A stretch of DNA of 64,000 nt from CABZJG01 sp902512685 (lineage in GTDB: Bacteria; Pseudomonadota; Alphaproteobacteria; Rhodobacterales; Rhodobacteraceae). The notes under the pieces are model-generated. The model was not told the origin of the DNA, did no database searches, and saw nothing but the letters and a program-made list of their open reading frames with translations. This document shows, in pieces, positions 60,097 through 64,000 of the stretch (positions within the stretch are counted from its first letter, which is position 1; each line of letters starts with the position of its first letter). The position numbers and the translations under genes are program-made. The stretch spans positions 1,922,001 to 1,986,000 of the forward strand of contig CP179201.1 of assembly GCA_051201605.1 (NCBI GenBank). The letters run 5' to 3'.

Positions 60097-61125
60097 ATGA
60101 CCTATCAGATCGCAATAATTGGTGCCTCTGGCTACACAGGCGCTGAATTGATACGGCTCATTGCGGAACACCCCTCAATGAAGATCAAGCACTTAATTGC
60201 CAATAGTAAGGCTGGGCAATCAATGGATCAGGTTTTTCCGCATTTAAGGCATCTTGAATTACCCGATCTGGTTACTGTTGCAGAAGTTGACTTTTCAGCT
60301 GTGGATTTAGCCTTTTGCGCCTTGCCTCACAAAACCTCTCAGGAAGTTATCTCTGAACTGCCTAAAAGTTTAAAAATAGTGGATTTAAGCGCAGATTTCC
60401 GTCTGCGGAACGCCGCAGACTATGAAAAATGGTATGGCAACCCACATGTTGCAGCCAAAGAACAGGCTGAAGCCGTTTATGGGCTTAGTGAATTTTACCG
60501 TGAAGAAATTCGTGCCGCTCGGTTGGTTGCGGGAACCGGATGTAACGCTGCCACCGGACAATATATTCTGCGGCCTCTTATTAAAGCTGAAGTGATAGAT
60601 CTAGATCAAATCATTTTAGATTTAAAATGTGCAGTCTCTGGTGCTGGGCGTGCGTTGAAAGAGAATTTGTTGCATGCTGAACTCTCGGAAGGCTACCACG
60701 CCTATGCGGTTGGAGGAACCCACCGGCACTTGGGCGAATTTGATCAAGAGTTTAGCGCGGTTGCAGGGCGGCCGGTGAGAATCCAGTTCACACCGCATTT
60801 AATTCCGGCCAACCGGGGTATTTTGGCAACTGGCTACGTTATGGGTGATCCTGAGATAGTTTATAAAACGCTCTGTGAGGCTTATGCGCAAGAACTGTTT
60901 ATCCACGTTCTGCCATTTGGACAAACGCCCAGCACACACCATGTGAGAGGGTCTAACCTCTGTCACATCGGGGTTGCAGGGGATAGAATACCTGGGCGTG
61001 CAATTGTGATCGGGGCGCTTGATAACCTGACCAAGGGCAGCAGCGGTCAGGCCCTTCAAAATGCTAATCTGATGCTTGGTTTGCCCGAAACAACAGGTTT
61101 AACCATGGCTCCGCTATATCCTTGA
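60097..61125 (+). CDS. argC: N-acetyl-gamma-glutamyl-phosphate reductase
   Basis: NADPH-dependent third step of arginine synthesis. 342 residues. NADP motif GASGYTGAELIRL (8-20), DLSADFRLR, the catalytic Cys in AGTGCNATGQYILRPL (about 150), GTHRHLGE and the C-terminal GALDNLTKGSSGQALQNANLM. RBS AGGAAATAAT precedes ATG 60097. It is followed by ccmE after 15 bases, a pairing common in Rhodobacterales. Confidence 0.96.
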   Translation: MTYQIAIIGASGYTGAELIRLIAEHPSMKIKHLIANSKAGQSMDQVFPHLRHLELPDLVTVAEVDFSAVDLAFCALPHKTSQEVISELPKSLKIVDLSADFRLRNAADYEKWYGNPHVAAKEQAEAVYGLSEFYREEIRAARLVAGTGCNAATGQYILRPLIKAEVIDLDQIILDLKCAVSGAGRALKENLLHAELSEGYHAYAVGGTHRHLGEFDQEFSAVAGRPVRIQFTPHLIPANRGILATGYVMGDPEIVYKTLCEAYAQELFIHVLPFGQTPSTHHVRGSNLCHIGVAGDRIPGRAIVIGALDNLTKGSSGQALQNANLMLGLPETTGLTMAPLYP

Positions 61126-61140
61126 CATTTGGAGGCCAGA

Positions 61141-61584
61141 GTGACGAACCTTAAAAAACGGCGTCGAATTCAATTTGTAATTCTCGCGTTTATTGCGCTT
61201 GGGTTATCTGTTGCCCTCATCGGTTACGGATTGCGCGATGGTATAAATTATTTCAGATCCCCAAGTCAGGTTTTGGAAAATCCACCAGACCCCTCTGAAG
61301 TCTTTAGAATTGGTGGTTTGGTGGAAGGAGGGTCGATAATAAGAGGTGGCGGCAAAGGTGTTCAATTTATAGTTACGGATACAAATGCGCGGGTTCTGGT
61401 GGAATACAGCGGCATTCTGCCAGATTTATTTGCCGAGAATCAAGGGATGATAGGCACTGGAAAATACATTAATAATATATTTCAAGCATCTGAAATATTA
61501 GCAAAACATGATGAATCATATATGCCAAAAGAAGTTGTCGAAATCTTAAAAGAACAAGGTGTCTTTCAACCCAGCGGTGAATAG
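61141..61584 (+). CDS. ccmE: Cytochrome c maturation haem chaperone CcmE
   Basis: Periplasmic, membrane-anchored haem carrier of system I cytochrome c maturation. 147 residues: basic start, one membrane anchor (about 11-30), an OB-fold, and the haem-binding His123 in AKHDESYMP. The start is GTG 61141, fixed by GGAGG at 61131-61135 five bases upstream; a TTG at 61129 overlapping that box is rejected. Confidence 0.95.
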   Translation: MTNLKKRRRIQFVILAFIALGLSVALIGYGLRDGINYFRSPSQVLENPPDPSEVFRIGGLVEGGSIIRGGGKGVQFIVTDTNARVLVEYSGILPDLFAENQGMIGTGKYINNIFQASEILAKHDESYMPKEVVEILKEQGVFQPSGE

Positions 61585-61666
61585 ATAAAATTTCAAATGC
61601 ACCACCGCGACAATCGGCCTTTGTTTTGATGTGGTCACTGATCTGAATGAAGATTATATTATTACT

Positions 61667-63637
61667 ATGGTGACCGAATTTGGACATTTTGCGTTGATAG
61701 TCGCTCTGATTGTGGCCTGCATTCAGACCATTGTGCCTTTTGTAGGCCTTTATCTGCGTCGACAGGAACTTATTTCCATCGCATCGCCAGCCGCAACTGC
61801 ACAGTTTTTCTTACTGAGTGGGGCTTTTGCCGCCCTGACCTATGCATTTGTCACATCCGACTTTACACTTCAGATTGTTGTGGCCAATTCACACTCTCTT
61901 AAACCGATGCTTTACAAAATAAGCGGGGTTTGGGGAAATCATGAAGGGTCCATGCTGCTATGGATTACAATTTTGGCCTTTTACGGCGCTTGCATTGGTT
62001 GGTTTGGTCAAAACTTAACACCCACGCTGCTTGCACGGGTAATCGCGGCTCAAGGCGCAATCGGGGTTGCCTTTATCAGCTTTGTGATTTTTACCTCTAA
62101 TCCGTTCCTAAGAATGCCCATTCCCCCTTTTGACGGACAAGATTTAAATCCTTTGCTCCAAGATCCAGGTCTGGCGTTTCACCCTCCTATCTTATACCTC
62201 GGCTATGTTGGTTTGAGTGTGTCTTTTTCTTTTGCCATTGCTGCGCTGCTAGAGGGCCGTGTTGACGCCGCTTGGGCCCGCTGGGTCAGGCCGTGGACTT
62301 TGGCCGCTTGGATGTTTCTAACCCTAGGCATAGCGCTTGGCAGTTGGTGGGCCTATTATGAGCTGGGTTGGGGCGGGTTTTGGTTTTGGGATCCGGTGGA
62401 AAACGCGTCTTTCATGCCGTGGCTTTTTGCTGCGGCTCTGCTGCATTCTTCGATTGTTGTTGAAAAACGCGAGAGCCTTAAAAGCTGGACAATATTATTG
62501 GCTATTATGGCTTTCGGATTTGCATTAATTGGCACATTTATCGTCCGGTCGGGAATTTTAACCTCAGTTCATGCCTTCGCCAATGACCCAGAGCGGGGTC
62601 TTTATATATTATTGATTTTAATTGTATTCATCGGAGGCGCTCTTGTTTTATATGCTTTAAGAGCGGCAATTATGGAGGCACAGGGTGTCTTTGCCGTTGT
62701 CAGCCGGGAAACTGCACTGATTGCGAATAATATTTTATTAGCTGTATCTGCTTTTGTCATCTTTGTCGGCACAATTTGGCCGCTGATCGCTGAGCTGCTG
62801 TTTGATAGAAAACTTACTGTGGGCGCGCCTTATTTTAATCTGGTTTTCACCCCTTTGATGATAGCTCTGGCCCTTATCTTACCAATAGGCGCGATGATTT
62901 CTTGGAAACGCGGTCAACTGTCACGGCCCATCCGGAAAATGCGTTTTACCTTTATTATTTCGCTTGTTTTGGCAAGCCTCATTTGGTCGATGCAAACTGG
63001 AAAAAACCTACAGGGACCGATCGGATTGTTTTTGGGCTCGTGGTTGGTTTTTGGCGCACTAACAGATTTAGTAGGCCGAACGGGTCAGAAAATAAACCTG
63101 TCTCGTCTTATGCGGCTACCGAAATCAGACTGGGCAAAATTTCTGGCCCATAGTGGTTTTGGAATAATGATTTTTGCCATTGCAGGATTGTCGGCATGGC
63201 AATCAGAAGATATTCGATCCGCCGGAATTGGCGATAAATGGACTGTTGGAGGGTATGAGTTAACTTTAAAAGGTGTGCGAAATCAATCAGGGCCAAACTA
63301 TCAATCCATTATCGGAGCTGTTGCTGTTACAAAAGATCAACGGTTCATTAAGATATTGCATCCTGAAAAACGATTTTATCCAGTTGCCCAAATGCCAACA
63401 ACCGAAGCGGCCATTCATCATAGGCTATTTAATGATATTTACGTTGTACTGGCTGACCCGCAAGCAGATGACACTTGGGTCGTTCGCACGTATATAAAAC
63501 CACTGGCGAACTGGATTTGGGGCGGGTCTATAGTAATGGCGCTTGGGGGGCTCTTGAGCCTTTCTGATCGTCGGTTGCGGGTTGCACCTGGGCAAAGACG
63601 CAAGCCCGCAACCACTGCAGAAAGCCGCCCTTTATGA
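61667..63637 (+). CDS. ccmF: Cytochrome c haem lyase subunit CcmF
   Basis: Inner-membrane component that receives haem from CcmE and attaches it to apocytochrome c with CcmH. 656 residues, about 15 membrane spans. The tryptophan-rich WWD signature WGGFWFWDPVENASFMPWL is at about residues 232-250, and periplasmic histidines lie in FHPPILYLGY and LLHSS. I start at ATG 61667 (MVTEFGHFALI, as in homologues); a GTG at 61631 would add 12 residues with no support. Its stop overlaps ccmH (ATGA). Confidence 0.95.
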   Translation: MVTEFGHFALIVALIVACIQTIVPFVGLYLRRQELISIASPAATAQFFLLSGAFAALTYAFVTSDFTLQIVVANSHSLKPMLYKISGVWGNHEGSMLLWITILAFYGACIGWFGQNLTPTLLARVIAAQGAIGVAFISFVIFTSNPFLRMPIPPFDGQDLNPLLQDPGLAFHPPILYLGYVGLSVSFSFAIAALLEGRVDAAWARWVRPWTLAAWMFLTLGIALGSWWAYYELGWGGFWFWDPVENASFMPWLFAAALLHSSIVVEKRESLKSWTILLAIMAFGFALIGTFIVRSGILTSVHAFANDPERGLYILLILIVFIGGALVLYALRAAIMEAQGVFAVVSRETALIANNILLAVSAFVIFVGTIWPLIAELLFDRKLTVGAPYFNLVFTPLMIALALILPIGAMISWKRGQLSRPIRKMRFTFIISLVLASLIWSMQTGKNLQGPIGLFLGSWLVFGALTDLVGRTGQKINLSRLMRLPKSDWAKFLAHSGFGIMIFAIAGLSAWQSEDIRSAGIGDKWTVGGYELTLKGVRNQSGPNYQSIIGAVAVTKDQRFIKILHPEKRFYPVAQMPTTEAAIHHRLFNDIYVVLADPQADDTWVVRTYIKPLANWIWGGSIVMALGGLLSLSDRRLRVAPGQRRKPATTAESRPL

Positions 63638-64000
63638 TTAGATCGGTTCTTTTTGTTTTAATACTTTTGCTGGCCACCCCGGGGTGGGCTGTTGAACCAG
63701 ATGAAATTCTTCCTGATGCAGAGCTTGAAAAACGGGCCAGGGATATATCCCAAAACCTGCGATGCCTGGTCTGCCAAAATGAAAGTATTGACGAAAGTAC
63801 GGCCTCACTTGCGCGCGACTTACGCCTTTTGGTACGCGAAAGGCTTAAGCAGGGCGAAACTGATCAAGAGGTTGTTGCTTTTGTTGTGGACCGATACGGT
63901 GAATTTGTTTTGCTGCGCCCTCAGGCCAATGGAATTAATTTAATACTATGGGCATTAGCGCCAATGGCTTTACTGTTTTCAATGGCTTTCAGCGGGGCAT
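63634..64000 (+). CDS. ccmH: Cytochrome c-type biogenesis protein CcmH (3' end missing)
   Basis: Thiol reductant that keeps the CXXCH motif of apocytochromes open for haem ligation. The 122 codons present include a signal-type N-terminus (cleavage near GWA-VEP, residue 19), the redox motif LRCLVCQNESI with Cys44 and Cys47, and a membrane segment near residue 105-120. The gene runs off the right edge; about 30 more residues are expected for a CcmH/CcmL type. Its ATG overlaps the ccmF stop by four bases. Confidence 0.93.
   Translation, partial: MIRSVLFVLILLLATPGWAVEPDEILPDAELEKRARDISQNLRCLVCQNESIDESTASLARDLRLLVRERLKQGETDQEVVAFVVDRYGEFVLLRPQANGINLILWALAPMALLFSMAFSGA

Noticed and set aside
1..64000. 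tRNA, rRNA, CRISPR arrays, insertion sequences
   Set aside because: I looked for T-loop motifs, regular direct repeats with spacers, transposase motifs and terminal inverted repeats and saw none that held up. A covariance-model scan could still find a short RNA I missed.

Overview
The window is a stretch of chromosome from an alphaproteobacterium of the Rhodobacterales, most likely a Roseobacter-group marine bacterium with a fairly low G+C content. The evidence is gene order (pyrH-frr-uppS-cdsA-dxr-rseP-bamA-skp-fabZ-lpxA-lpxI-lpxB; argC-ccmE-ccmF-ccmH; purL-bolA-grxD; two gap genes next to tkt), LpxI instead of LpxH, and abundant TRAP and ABC uptake genes. Coding density is high. I see no tRNA, rRNA, insertion sequence, prophage or CRISPR array.

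Layout. 1-7.6 kb (minus strand): a catabolic operon with a LysR regulator, a DUF1445/D-glutamate-cyclase-family protein, a DctP-DctQ-DctM TRAP importer and a fused 5-oxoprolinase/hydantoinase that runs off the left edge. 7.7-14.7 kb: a CBS/CorC-type membrane protein, an atypical metallophosphoesterase, xerD, an exported repeat-like protein, a 49-residue membrane protein, aroK-aroB and ssb. 14.9-21.1 kb (minus): a peptide/nickel-type ABC importer with a fused double ATPase. 21.5-34.3 kb: miaA (minus), then the long plus-strand envelope operon for UMP kinase, ribosome recycling, undecaprenyl-PP, CDP-diacylglycerol, DXP reductoisomerase, RseP, BamA, Skp, FabZ and lipid A. 34.3-40 kb (minus): an IalB-family protein, a gap with a candidate small RNA, and the distal valine-degradation operon mmsA-acd-hibch-mmsB with a divergent LysR. 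41-46.6 kb: a CBS protein, coaD, two GAPDH genes flanking a 47-residue protein, and transketolase. 46.8-50.5 kb: a coiled-coil protein with zapA, then grxD, bolA and purL. 50.7-53.6 kb: a three-gene operon (PLP ammonia-lyase-like, M24 peptidase/hydrolase, Asp/Glu-racemase-like). 53.6-58.3 kb: a candidate 3'-UTR small RNA, a LysR and a fused indolepyruvate ferredoxin oxidoreductase. 58.4-64 kb: an acyltransferase, murI, argC and cytochrome c maturation genes, with ccmH cut by the right edge.

Most of the window is ordinary core genome. The points that deserve a second look are: the oxoproline/D-glutamate-type operon; the three-gene PLP-lyase/M24/racemase operon; the tandem GAPDH pair, whose cofactor residues differ and whose promoters carry matching palindromes; two very small genes; two candidate small RNAs; and strong stem-loops directly behind the binding-protein genes of both importers. 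I found no sign of a defence system or other wholly new machine. Positions were read by hand and no database search was possible.
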